DNA of 64,000 nucleotides from Vulcanimicrobiota bacterium. GTDB lineage: Bacteria > Vulcanimicrobiota > Vulcanimicrobiia > Vulcanimicrobiales > Vulcanimicrobiaceae. Positions 7,579-15,065 of this stretch are shown piece after piece. The notes under the pieces were generated by a model. That model did no database searches, was not told the DNA's origin, and saw only the letters and a list, made by a program, of their open reading frames with translations. Location of the stretch: NCBI GenBank assembly GCA_003151115.1, contig PLWS01000002.1, forward strand, positions 372,001 through 436,000, in the 5' to 3' direction. Position 1 is the stretch's first letter, and each line of letters starts with the position of its first letter. Position numbers and translations under genes: made by a program.

Positions 7579-7875
7579 ATGGACGACGCAGCGTTCGTGG
7601 CATATGTTTTGAACAATGCTCCACGGTACGAAATAGAGAGCCTGGAAAAGATCGTCATAGGCTTGAACAGCAATATTGCTTCTCGCCGTTGGGGCCCCCG
7701 CTTCGAGTTAGTATCCGAAATCGCTTTTGTATCGCAAATGCCCTCCGCTGTATTCAGAATACACCCCAAGGTATCCCAGGAGCGGCGTCGCCTCCTGGCA
7801 ACCCGCATCAGCCGAGGTCGGGCCACTTCGGTCTCCCTTTTGCTTAACGGTGCCTCGCAATTCGCTGAAGGCTAG
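7579..7875 (+). CDS. Possible small ORF of unknown function
   Basis: A 98-codon frame begins MDDAAFVAYVLNNAP and has mixed codon use like the casposon genes in its first half. No ribosome site is visible before the ATG and no family is recognised. The second half is Arg/Ser-rich and looks less like coding sequence. The rest of 7560-7917 shows nothing else. Treat this as a weak candidate. Confidence 0.18.
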   Translation: MDDAAFVAYVLNNAPRYEIESLEKIVIGLNSNIASRRWGPRFELVSEIAFVSQMPSAVFRIHPKVSQERRRLLATRISRGRATSVSLLLNGASQFAEG

Positions 7876-7917
7876 GTTGCTGCGATCTTCCGCCGTCTTT
7901 TCTAACCGTCGATTATG

Positions 7918-8220
7918 TCATGGTGAAGGGCTCGGACTGGATGACATCCTCTTCAACCTGCACGGCGAAATGCAGGTCAAATCATTGACGTTCTCAGTGG
8001 CCGAGACGGCGATAATGTCTCCGACCTGGGCCGTCGCGGAGCTTATCTTGTCAGTGGGGGAAACGGGCACTCTAGTACCAGCTGGCACCAGAACCTGCAC
8101 CGTCTTTAGTGGCGGGGTTGCAGTTGGTTGCGGGCCGACGATCTGGGCTCTAACGATTGGAGCCTGGCTCACCACGGCCGCGAAGATTGCAGCTGTCATA
8201 ATGGCCGAACGAAAGCGCAT
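7918..8220 (-). CDS. Secreted protein with signal peptide, probably truncated at its C-terminus
   Basis: This 100-aa protein starts with a clear Sec signal (MRFRSAIMTAAIFAAVVSQA, cleavage near VRA-Q), and GAGG lies 6 nt before the ATG, so expression is plausible. The mature part contains VLVPAGTRVPVSPTDKISS and a VGDIIAVSA strand pattern, like small beta-rich secreted domains that are normally longer. After residue ~78 the sequence changes character (LTCISPCRLKRMSSSPSPSP), while another frame of the same strand reads more naturally (DLHFAVQVEEDV) up to a stop near 7914. This suggests a frameshift or a junction at about 7985. Confidence 0.5.
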   Translation of the reverse strand: MRFRSAIMTAAIFAAVVSQAPIVRAQIVGPQPTATPPLKTVQVLVPAGTRVPVSPTDKISSATAQVGDIIAVSATENVNDLTCISPCRLKRMSSSPSPSP

Positions 8221-8342
8221 AATACACCTCTTCCAAGAAGCGCTTCGGGCCTAGCCTATTGGGCCCGGACCTATGTCGAACCTTTGGACTTACCAATCGT
8301 AACAAGTGCCGAGCCGGGGCTTGAGATCGATTTTTGCAAGGA

Positions 8343-8394
8343 AGCGAACCCTCGACCTCCGCCGTGACAGAACGCGCATGGAAACCGCTACAAC
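8343..8394 (-). pseudogene. tRNA-Asp-like remnant
   Basis: Read on the minus strand, this stretch contains an AGCGGTT D-loop-like block, then CTGTCAC (a GTC anticodon loop), GGCGG, AGGTC and GAGGGTTCG. These match the anticodon arm, variable loop and 5' half of the T arm of a tRNA-Asp. The 3' half of the T arm, the acceptor stem and a paired 5' end are missing, so it is not a working tRNA. Its broken 3' side faces the casposon-like region, which is of interest because casposons and other elements often use tRNA 3' ends as targets. The match is by eye and could be fortuitous. Confidence 0.35.
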
Positions 8395-8483
8395 GCGTCT
8401 TAAGAGGATGGTGGCCGCTGGTTTACGCTGGTTACCGATGGTCTGAGGGGAAATTTGAGGGGAAACAGGGATTCGAAAATGTT

Positions 8484-8512
8484 AAAAAAAGCCCGCGCAA
8501 GGCGGGCTTTTT
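8484..8512. terminator. Bidirectional rho-independent terminator
   Basis: The stem GCCCGC (8491-8496) pairs with GCGGGC (8502-8507) around a short loop. It is flanked by seven A on the left and five T on the right, so it can end transcription from both sides. It serves the lipoprotein gene on the minus strand. Confidence 0.8.
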
Positions 8513-8532
8513 CTTCGGCTATATCAACAAGC

Positions 8533-9160
8533 TTACGGTGTGATTTTTCCGATCTTGTTGCCGGCGTTTTCGGTAAACCAGAGGTTGCCGTCCGGGCCGG
8601 CGACGATGCCGAACGGGGTCGCGTTACCAGTCGGAACCACATACTCGGTGAACGTGCCGCTCGTCGTGATCTTCCCAATTTTGTTGCCGGCGTTTTCGGT
8701 AAACCAGAGATTGCCGTCCGGGCCCGAGGCGATGCCTACCGGCGCCGAGTTAACCGTCGGAATCGCATACTCGGTGAACGTGCCGCTCGTGGTGATCTTT
8801 CCAATCTTGTTGCCACCGACTTCGGTAAACCAGAGGTTGCCGTCCGGGCCGGCGGTGATGCCGTAGGGGGTCGCGTTACTAGTCGGAATTGCATATTCGG
8901 TGATGGTGCCGCCTGTGGTGATCTTTCCAATCTTGTTGCCGCTTCTCTCGGTAAACCAGAGGTTGCCGTCCGGGCTGGCGGCGATACCGGTCGACTGTGA
9001 GAGATTCGTCGGAATCGTATACTCGGTGAACGCGCCGCCCGTGGTGATCTTTCCAATCTTGCCGCCGCTGTTTTCGGCAAACCAGAGGTTGCCGTCCGGA
9101 CCCGCGGCGATGAGGAACGGCCCCGCGTTACCCGTCGGAATCGCATACTCGGTGATGGTG
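8533..9160. repeat. 126-bp tandem coding repeats in the Vgb-like gene
   Basis: Five units of about 126 bp encode the propeller blades. Blocks such as CCAGAGGTTGCCGTCCGGGC and ATCTTTCCAATCTTGTTGCC recur almost unchanged. The high identity at DNA level indicates recent duplication or gene conversion. Spacers are absent, so it is not a CRISPR array. Confidence 0.8.
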
Positions 9161-9321
9161 CCAGGCGCTACCGGAGCGGCGACGGTTGACACTATTGGCG
9201 TCATGGTGCTGCCGCCAGCTCCGCCACCGCAATTCACTAAACCCAACGTAAATAGCGTAGTTGCAAGAATACGGCCGAAGCTATTGGCCGTGAGATCAAA
9301 AGTTCTTTTAAACATTCTCAT
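8533..9321 (-). CDS. Lipoprotein of virginiamycin-B-lyase-like (Vgb) propeller repeats
   Basis: This protein of about 262 aa has a lipoprotein signal (LFTLGLVNC lipobox) and then five ~42-residue repeats of the form TEYAIPT...GIAAGPDGNLWFTE...GNKIGKIT. This is the streptogramin (virginiamycin B) lyase beta-propeller pattern. Vgb proper has seven blades. Here only five are present, and the last ends abruptly at GKITP, so a closed propeller may not form and lyase activity is doubtful. Such repeat proteins are often surface or binding proteins in uncultured soil bacteria. The start is uncertain: ATG 9321 or ATG 9315, with a weak ribosome site. The terminator at 8484-8512 follows it. Confidence 0.75.
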   Translation of the reverse strand: MRMFKRTFDLTANSFGRILATTLFTLGLVNCGGGAGGSTMTPIVSTVAAPVAPGTITEYAIPTGNAGPFLIAAGPDGNLWFAENSGGKIGKITTGGAFTEYTIPTNLSQSTGIAASPDGNLWFTERSGNKIGKITTGGTITEYAIPTSNATPYGITAGPDGNLWFTEVGGNKIGKITTSGTFTEYAIPTVNSAPVGIASGPDGNLWFTENAGNKIGKITTSGTFTEYVVPTGNATPFGIVAGPDGNLWFTENAGNKIGKITP

Positions 9322-9384
9322 TTGAATATACCGGTTAAGCCATTCTCTGTTTTGTATTTGAACAGACTCAGAGTCTACCCACAA

Positions 9385-9669
9385 TCTCAGACGGGCAAGC
9401 GAAGATCGGAGTACGTTTCGTCAATGTCGGCACGCACGAATATTGTGTGGGCGCACATACTTATATACGAATACTCATACCTAATTGTGAAAGCGTTTGG
9501 TCGTTCGTCGACGTCGATGTGAGCGCGGGCGGGGTTTGCCGGGCGCGGCTATGACAGAGAGCCGCGCGGTAACGGAGGCCTTCTGCGCTTGAGCTTATCC
9601 CTAGATTACGCTATTATTAAGATCGCTAGATCGAACGACCCAAGAATTGCCGTATGAACGGGTGAGAAT
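9385..9669. other. Intergenic region between divergent lipoprotein and TetR genes
   Basis: This 285-bp region should hold the promoters of both neighbours. I see no RNA gene, repeat array or convincing open frame. It is noticeably A/T-rich around 9440-9500 and 9595-9625. Confidence 0.4.
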
Positions 9670-10353
9670 ATGCATGCAAGACGCGGTCGGCCTGAGAATC
9701 TGCAGCGGCGGGAAGCAATTCTCGACGCAGCTATCATCAGAGCTGCAGAAAATGGATATCGGGGCACGGCTATGGCTGACGTGGCTAACGATTGCGGAAT
9801 CAGCAGTTCCCTGATCTTCCGATATTACCCCAACAAGGCGGCGCTGTTTGATGCCATGAGCAAACGCGGCGAGGGGCAATTGAAATGGCTCATGCGCGGC
9901 ATCGACCAAGCCGCCCACAAGAATCGGACTTGCGTTGATTTACTGGTCGACGTGGGAAATCTCTATGCGGAGTTTATCCATCGGATGCACGATCACTACG
10001 CGCTATGGTTCCTGAATAAGGATCGTCTGTTGTCTAGGCACAACGGTTGGCTTTTCAGCCACCTGTACCCGACGCTGTCCCAGAGCCTCGCCAGCATGCC
10101 CGACTACAGCAATGACATCGCGCCTGAAGTCGTCACACGCGCGTTCCTCGGCGCCATCTTTCATGAAGTATTCTTGTATGAGCGCATGGGCTCGGATATC
10201 CCGCGAGGCATTTCGCTCGACGAATACGTGCGCATCGTTTCAACCTCCCTTGCCCGCATCACAACTAGAGCGCACATCGCTGCTCTCACCATATTCAGCG
10301 CGACTTTTTACATCCTTGAGGACTCCCTAGGCTTGATTTATCTCGGCAGCTAG
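9670..10353 (+). CDS. TetR-family transcriptional regulator
   Basis: This 227-aa protein has the standard TetR N-terminal domain: an R-R-x-x-I-L-D-A-A start, AAENGYRGTAMADVANDCGISSSLIFRYYPNK with the recognition helix at about residues 40-60, then a helical ligand-binding region. The last ~30 residues are hydrophobic (IAALTIFSATFYILEDSLGLIYLG) and unusual for the family, possibly a changed C-terminus next to the repeat zone. No target operon is adjacent, so its ligand cannot be guessed. Confidence 0.85.
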   Translation: MHARRGRPENLQRREAILDAAIIRAAENGYRGTAMADVANDCGISSSLIFRYYPNKAALFDAMSKRGEGQLKWLMRGIDQAAHKNRTCVDLLVDVGNLYAEFIHRMHDHYALWFLNKDRLLSRHNGWLFSHLYPTLSQSLASMPDYSNDIAPEVVTRAFLGAIFHEVFLYERMGSDIPRGISLDEYVRIVSTSLARITTRAHIAALTIFSATFYILEDSLGLIYLGS

Positions 10354-10487
10354 TTGCGTGGCATTTCTTGCCTGTTGACATCGGGGTGATAGGAGGCAAT
10401 TGTTGATTTGTACGCGTCCTTAATCTCCGAATACGAGGCAGTTGCAGAAACTCCCAACAAGTCGTAGTAGGTAAATGAATGCGCCAT
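10350..10487 (-). pseudogene. Truncated J-domain (DnaJ-like) fragment
   Basis: A 45-codon frame starting at ATG 10487 reads YYDLLGVSATASYSEIKDAY and then SYHPDVNRQ, the first two helices of a J-domain including the diagnostic HPD. It stops just after that, whereas a J-domain needs about 70 residues and a DnaJ protein 300 or more. It overlaps the end of the TetR gene by 4 bp, tail to tail. It is a gene fragment left by rearrangement, or a very short J-peptide. Confidence 0.7.
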
Positions 10488-10498
10488 CTGCTTCCGCT

Positions 10499-11239
10499 TT
10501 AGTGCGCGAAGCCGATGTCCTGGTTCGGACACCGATAGCTTGCGCATCGGCGCATCGTGCATTGCGCATCGGGCATCACGCATTGCGCATCGGCACATTG
10601 CGCATCGGCGCATAGCGCATCGACGCATTGCGCATCGGCACATTGCGCATCGGCGCATAGCGCATCGACGCATTGCGCATCGACGCATTGCGCATCGGGC
10701 GACCGGACGTTTTGCGCACTTAAGCTCCGCGCGTTTGGACCTCGTCGCGAGCTGACCGGACGTTTTGATTCCTTATGATATATCCCGAGAATCTTCTTGC
10801 CCTGAACGTTGCCGCTGACGTCGATCGTGTATTGCACCGGCGTCAGGCGATTGTATGTGATCGTTAGCGCCAGCTTCGGATAGATCGCGTGGAAGGCGAT
10901 GTGGTTGATTCCCGACGAGGTGCCGTGCAGCACGTCGTAACTGCCGGGTAGGAAGTCATCGAGTACGACCCACGTGCTGTCGACCTTACTGAACGTCAGG
11001 GTGTGTTCTGCGGTCACTTGGCCCTTGGTGCTGTCGGTCGCGCGCAGCCATAGACCGCCGACCGGAGCGGTCCAATCCTCGTTGTAGGTTCCGCCGCCGT
11101 CACCGGTTTGCGTGCAAACCCAGTGTCCTCTGAGTTGCAGCGCGACGAGGGGAGAAGCCGCCGTTTTTGCGTGCACCGTCGCGATGCCGCTCGCGAGCAC
11201 GGCGCCCGCAACGGCCGCCAAGAAAACTCTTCCCATCAT
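10499..11239 (-). CDS. Secreted protein with signal peptide; C-terminus made of a DNA tandem repeat
   Basis: The start is ATG 11239, with GGAGG 7 nt upstream; the longer frame is not used. This 246-aa protein has a signal peptide (MMGRVFLAAVAGAVLASGIATVHA) and a ~150-residue domain (LRGHWVCTQTGDGGGTYNEDW ... GIYHKE) that I do not recognise by name; it is beta-rich with a lipocalin-like rhythm. From residue ~160 on, the frame enters low-complexity DNA and becomes a Cys/Asp/Ala-rich string of DAQCVDAQC-type units before stopping at 10499. The repeat DNA has probably replaced the native stop, so the tail is likely an artefact of array expansion. Confidence 0.55.
   Translation of the reverse strand: MMGRVFLAAVAGAVLASGIATVHAKTAASPLVALQLRGHWVCTQTGDGGGTYNEDWTAPVGGLWLRATDSTKGQVTAEHTLTFSKVDSTWVVLDDFLPGSYDVLHGTSSGINHIAFHAIYPKLALTITYNRLTPVQYTIDVSGNVQGKKILGIYHKESKRPVSSRRGPNARSLSAQNVRSPDAQCVDAQCVDALCADAQCADAQCVDALCADAQCADAQCVMPDAQCTMRRCASYRCPNQDIGFAH
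10541..10700. repeat. 15-bp tandem repeat array
   Basis: Units of the form TTGCGCATCGGCRCA and TAGCGCATCGACGCA repeat without spacers in the regular part (about 10580-10700). There is a 45-bp higher-order period, and a degenerate start at 10541-10580. Because 15 is a multiple of 3 and the unit has no stop in several frames, all overlapping frames look open and repetitive. It is a minisatellite-like array, not CRISPR. Confidence 0.85.
10701..10767. repeat. 14-bp direct repeat flanking the end of the tandem array
   Basis: GACCGGACGTTTTG occurs at 10701-10714 and 10754-10767. The pair brackets a 39-bp segment between the 15-bp array and the intact part of the secreted-protein gene. It may mark a duplication formed when the array was acquired. 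Confidence 0.6.
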
Positions 11240-11268
11240 GAATCGACCTCCGCGCGATTGCTTACCCA

Positions 11269-12414
11269 TTAAGGAACTTCGGCCTCCATTTCTTCGGGCT
11301 CTTCGGCCGGCTTGAAGAGCGCCTGTGCGATGAGGGTCGGCACGATCGCCGTCAAGATGACGACGGTCACCAGAGCCGTGTACTGCGACTGGTTGATGTA
11401 ATGGTGCGTCAGTCCGTAGAGGCTCGAAATCGTTCCGAATGTCAGGCCCGTCGCCATCATCAGCGTCAGGTAGCCCGCGTCCTTTGGCGAGTAGCGAAAA
11501 CCGTAGCGCGCGATCGGCAGCACGGCCACGACCTTTGCGACGATCTTCACGAAGAAGAGAACGGCGATCAGCCACGCGCTGCCCGCCGCCGCCGAGAACG
11601 AAATGTACGTTCCCGCCTTGATAAAATAAAACGGCGCGAGCAGCGTCATCGTCATCGTTTGCAGGCGGCGTTTCACATCGGGATAGGCGAACAGGAAGCC
11701 CGCGCACGCGATGCCGAGGAAGTAGGCCGGCAGCACGCCCTCACTTTTGGCGTACGTCGCCAGCGCCGCGAGGATAAAGATCACGGCAAACAAGATGCGC
11801 AGGCCCGGTTCGCTGACATAACGGCGCGTGCGTTCGATAACTGCCGGAAGCAGCTTGGGCACTACGATCATTCCGCCGACGATGCCGGCGACCAATAACG
11901 CCAGCCAAAGGTTATAGTTTGCGAACAACAATCCGAGCATCGCGACCGTTCCTAGGTCGGTGAAAAAGCACGCCGCCAAAATGAGTTGCCCGAATTCGCG
12001 TCCGGCGAGTCCCGTTTCTACCATGACGGCGTAGACCACCGCGACCGACGTCGTCGACATTGCCAATCCGGCGATCTTTGCCGCGGGCGCAGTCCAGTGC
12101 GCGACCAACAACGCGTAACCCATCGCTGCAAGAAACGGGGCAAGAAAAGATGCCGCGCCCAGCACCGTCGACGGAACGAGCTGCTTGCGCAAAACGACCG
12201 GATCGATCTCGGCGCCGGCCAAAAATGTCAGCAAGATGCTGCCGAAGCCCGCGACGAAATCGATCCATGCGTTGGTATGCAGCATGATGAAGTTGCCGGC
12301 GAGCATACCGATGATAATCTCGGCCAGCGCCGCCGGCATTTTGATGCGGATCGCAATGAGGGCGCTGACAGCGGCAAGTGCCATCCATATCGCCGCAACC
12401 AACCACATGTTCAT
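11269..12414 (-). CDS. Cation/proton antiporter, CPA2 (Kef/NapA-like) family
   Basis: This 381-aa integral membrane protein has about 11-12 hydrophobic segments and no soluble TrkA domain. PAALAEIIIGMLAGNF in the second helix and STTSVAVVYAVMVE and FFTDLGTVAML in the central helices match the CPA2 exchanger core, with acidic residues in the transport site region. It would exchange Na+ or K+ for protons across the inner membrane. Its ATG is preceded by GGGAG 5 nt upstream, but that ribosome site is buried in a stem of the structured leader (12415-12525), so translation is probably controlled. The C-terminus is acidic (EEPEEMEAEVP). Confidence 0.82.
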   Translation of the reverse strand: MNMWLVAAIWMALAAVSALIAIRIKMPAALAEIIIGMLAGNFIMLHTNAWIDFVAGFGSILLTFLAGAEIDPVVLRKQLVPSTVLGAASFLAPFLAAMGYALLVAHWTAPAAKIAGLAMSTTSVAVVYAVMVETGLAGREFGQLILAACFFTDLGTVAMLGLLFANYNLWLALLVAGIVGGMIVVPKLLPAVIERTRRYVSEPGLRILFAVIFILAALATYAKSEGVLPAYFLGIACAGFLFAYPDVKRRLQTMTMTLLAPFYFIKAGTYISFSAAAGSAWLIAVLFFVKIVAKVVAVLPIARYGFRYSPKDAGYLTLMMATGLTFGTISSLYGLTHHYINQSQYTALVTVVILTAIVPTLIAQALFKPAEEPEEMEAEVP

Positions 12415-12525
12415 GTAAACTCCCGTCTAAGCGCACGTGCAGACAGGAGCCATTAGCCGCGAGCGGCGGTTATCGGGGAGCTCCATCCCCTTCGGGGGCG
12501 CGTTTCAGCGCTTGGGTCTAGGCGC
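12415..12525 (-). promoter_or_regulatory. Structured leader of the antiporter gene, candidate ion-sensing riboswitch
   Basis: In the minus-strand transcript, CTCCTGTCT (12449-12441) pairs over 9 bp, with one G-U, with AGACGGGAG (12428-12420), which contains the ribosome site. Upstream are further hairpins: GCCGC/GCGGC with loop near 12456-12467, and CCCC-GAA-GGGG near 12486-12497. GGAGCTCC near 12477-12484 could compete for pairing. Such a layout in front of a Na+/H+-type antiporter resembles ion or ligand riboswitches, but I cannot match it to a named class. Confidence 0.45.
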
Positions 12526-12536
12526 CCTGGGCATTG

Positions 12537-14996
12537 TTAATCCGTGCGAACGATCGCAAAACACCGGGCATACCCTGGCCGAAACTCGTCGGGACAGAGA
12601 GCCCGGGTTGGGCCCGGATGGTAGTTCAAACCCGTGAAGGGCGCGGGCTGTTCGCGCCCGGTCTCGAGCGGCTGTATGAATGCTCCGGTCGCGCCGTTGG
12701 GAGTCCCGAGCCCTGTGGGTCCGTCGTAGCCGGCCGCGGCCGTGCAGTAATAGAGTGGATCGGGATTACAATTCCCGTTGTTCCCTGAAGTGATGTCGTA
12801 GAGCCAGCTGGTATGCGCGTAGGGATACGATCCGGCGACCACCGAGGATGCATTTCCCGAGATCGCATAGACGGATGCGATGATCGGAGAAGAGGCGCTC
12901 GTGCCGCCCACGCGCACCCACGTGCCGTTTCCGCTGGACTGGTACGTGTCGTAGGTCCAAACCGCCGTCGCGGGATCGGCCACCGCAGAGACGTCGGCGA
13001 CCATGCGGTTTGTGCACCCGCCGTCAATTTGCCAGGACGGCTTCGAGATGTACTGGCTGCACCCGCTGCCCGTGCCGGTGTCAGGTGTGCTGGTGCCCCA
13101 AGCGGTTTCGGACCAGCCGCGGTTGCCCGTAGCGGCCATGAGCGTCGTGCCCCCGACCGCCGTCACGTATTGTGACGACGCCGGGTAACTCACGCCACCT
13201 GCGTAAGCATTGTCGCCGCTACTGGCCGTGATCGGGATGCCGGGATGATTGAAGTTCTTTTCAGCCGCCAAGATGAGGACATTTTCGTTCAGACCCCAGC
13301 TGTTGCTGATCTCGGTCGCGCCTAGAGTAGCCGCCTCGTTCTCGGCTGCGTACAGGTTCGTGGTCGAATCCGTTGTTGCTTCGACGAGCAGAATATGACA
13401 ATTCGGACAGATCGCTGAAACCATGTCGATATCCAACGAGATCTCGCCGGCCCAGCCGGCGTCGGGAACGGGATAACTCGTCGTTCCGTCTTGCGCGCGT
13501 TTTTTGAAGCAGCCGTTTGCGGTCGTGCATGCCGGTAGTCCGAACGCGCTGCGATAAATCGCCAGATCGCTTTCGGCGGTCGGATCGTCGTATGCGTCGA
13601 CGATCGCGACTGTCTGCGTGCCGCCGCCCGCTGCCGAGCTGGCGGCTAAGTTGTAGGCCGATTGCAGATCGCATGGATAGTAGCCGGACAAGCCGGATCG
13701 ACCCGCGCTCCCTGTCGTCGTGCAAGGGCCCACCACCAAGAACGATCCCGTAACGGTGCCGCCGACGCTGGCTCTGATTCGGGTACCTGCAAACGCAGAG
13801 CTGCCGTTGTAGGTGAGTGTAACCGACGTGCTCGACGAAGAGACGGTCGTGACGTTGAGTGATGTCGCTCCGGTGTTATCGAGATTCGACAAAGTCACCG
13901 GAGTGTCGTAGGTCCCTCTAATCGTCTTTCCGTTAACGTCTTGCTCGGTAACGGTTAACGTAATGGTCTTCGGCGTTCCGATCGTGACCGACCCGAAGGC
14001 CGAGCTGGATGGTCCGGTGACGATGGCGGTCGAGACGGCTTCCGTCGCTGCAGCTGAGTAAATGGAACCCGACGAGCTCGTGAGGTACAGAGCTGATGGG
14101 CCGGCGGAGATGCTGAGCAAACCGGCACCGTTTTGCGCCGTAAATCCCGGTGTGTCCAGATCGTAGTAGTAGACTTGGTTGCCGCCGGATGCGACGGGGT
14201 AGCCCAATACGAAGAATCCGCCTTTGGTTGTCGGCGCTATGCCCGAAGCCGCGCCGGGAACCTGCGCGAAGCTCTGATTCGCATTCTCGTACCAAATTGA
14301 CCCGGAAGAACTCAGGATATAGACGCCGCCGGCATTGATGGGTCCACTTACGCCCGCGCCCGGCGTAAAGTTGTTTGTGTCCCAGTTCGCCGCAAGCGCC
14401 GTACCCGAACCAAGGAGTTGCGTCCATCCGCCGCTCGGCGAATAATGCCAGATCGCCCGATCGGCTCCCGAGCCTCCATTTGAAAGAACGTATATTCCGT
14501 TGGATGCATCCGCGGTTATGCTGTTCGTGGCGCCGCCGCCGGGCGACGTCCAAGTTCCGCCGCTGTAATGCCAGATGCCGCCGGCTGAGTTAAGCGCCCA
14601 CAGCGATCCGTCCGCGGCGACGGAGAGATTTGACGCCAAACCGGAAATATTGGTCCAGCTTCCGCCCGAATAATGCCAGATATACTTATCGGGGCCGCTC
14701 GGTTGATCGGAAAGCACCCACAGAGATCCGTCAGGGCTGGCTGCCACCACGCTGGCGGTACCCGGAATCGGCATCCAGTTCAGCGGTAGAACCGCGGTAT
14801 CTGATTTCGGCGGCGACTGCATCGCACTGGCGGGAAGAATGGTCGTCTTCGCCATCGGAGCCGCCGGAATGGTTCCCGGCGAGACCGATTGCGGGGTGAT
14901 CGGCAGGCTTGAGCCGGCCGGAAGCACACCTGAGCTGCCGTGAGAACACCCGGCGAGGACGGCAAAAAGCACGCCGACGAAAAGACGCTTGCGCAT
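12537..14996 (-). CDS. Sedolisin-type (S53) serine-carboxyl protease lipoprotein
   Basis: This 819-aa protein begins with a lipoprotein signal (FAVLAGC). Residues ~70-310 hold repeated SLWVLS / IWHYSGGSWT units resembling a tectonin/propeller domain, followed by an Ig-like strand region near 325-420. The catalytic part spans ~430-790. E518 and D522 (EISLDID) and S700 (GGTSASSP) match the Glu-Asp-Ser triad of peptidase family S53, and SSGDNAYAGGVSYPASS supplies the usual oxyanion region. It is predicted to be exported and membrane-anchored, degrading peptides, perhaps at low pH. No pro-domain of the usual S53 type is obvious; the propeller takes its place. Confidence 0.8.
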   Translation of the reverse strand: MRKRLFVGVLFAVLAGCSHGSSGVLPAGSSLPITPQSVSPGTIPAAPMAKTTILPASAMQSPPKSDTAVLPLNWMPIPGTASVVAASPDGSLWVLSDQPSGPDKYIWHYSGGSWTNISGLASNLSVAADGSLWALNSAGGIWHYSGGTWTSPGGGATNSITADASNGIYVLSNGGSGADRAIWHYSPSGGWTQLLGSGTALAANWDTNNFTPGAGVSGPINAGGVYILSSSGSIWYENANQSFAQVPGAASGIAPTTKGGFFVLGYPVASGGNQVYYYDLDTPGFTAQNGAGLLSISAGPSALYLTSSSGSIYSAAATEAVSTAIVTGPSSSAFGSVTIGTPKTITLTVTEQDVNGKTIRGTYDTPVTLSNLDNTGATSLNVTTVSSSSTSVTLTYNGSSAFAGTRIRASVGGTVTGSFLVVGPCTTTGSAGRSGLSGYYPCDLQSAYNLAASSAAGGGTQTVAIVDAYDDPTAESDLAIYRSAFGLPACTTANGCFKKRAQDGTTSYPVPDAGWAGEISLDIDMVSAICPNCHILLVEATTDSTTNLYAAENEAATLGATEISNSWGLNENVLILAAEKNFNHPGIPITASSGDNAYAGGVSYPASSQYVTAVGGTTLMAATGNRGWSETAWGTSTPDTGTGSGCSQYISKPSWQIDGGCTNRMVADVSAVADPATAVWTYDTYQSSGNGTWVRVGGTSASSPIIASVYAISGNASSVVAGSYPYAHTSWLYDITSGNNGNCNPDPLYYCTAAAGYDGPTGLGTPNGATGAFIQPLETGREQPAPFTGLNYHPGPTRALCPDEFRPGYARCFAIVRTD

Positions 14997-15065
14997 CCAC
15001 CGCGATTCCCTCCGCGCAAGAGAGTGCCCCTTTTCCTGGGGCCCTGAGAAACGTTAAGAATGGGC

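Noticed and set aside
7509-7826. Minus-strand ORF after cas1
   Set aside because: It has Arg-rich low-complexity content, no ribosome site and no recognisable family.
8533-9160. Regular repeats resembling CRISPR
   Set aside because: They encode propeller blades in one frame and have no spacer structure.
10541-10700. Possible CRISPR array next to a Cas1-bearing region
   Set aside because: The units are contiguous 15-mers without unique spacers, 3 kb from cas1 and across unrelated genes. It is a minisatellite.
11240-11707. N-terminal extension of the repeat-tailed secreted protein
   Set aside because: It is antiparallel overlap with the antiporter gene in another frame. A signal peptide and strong ribosome site mark the start at 11239.
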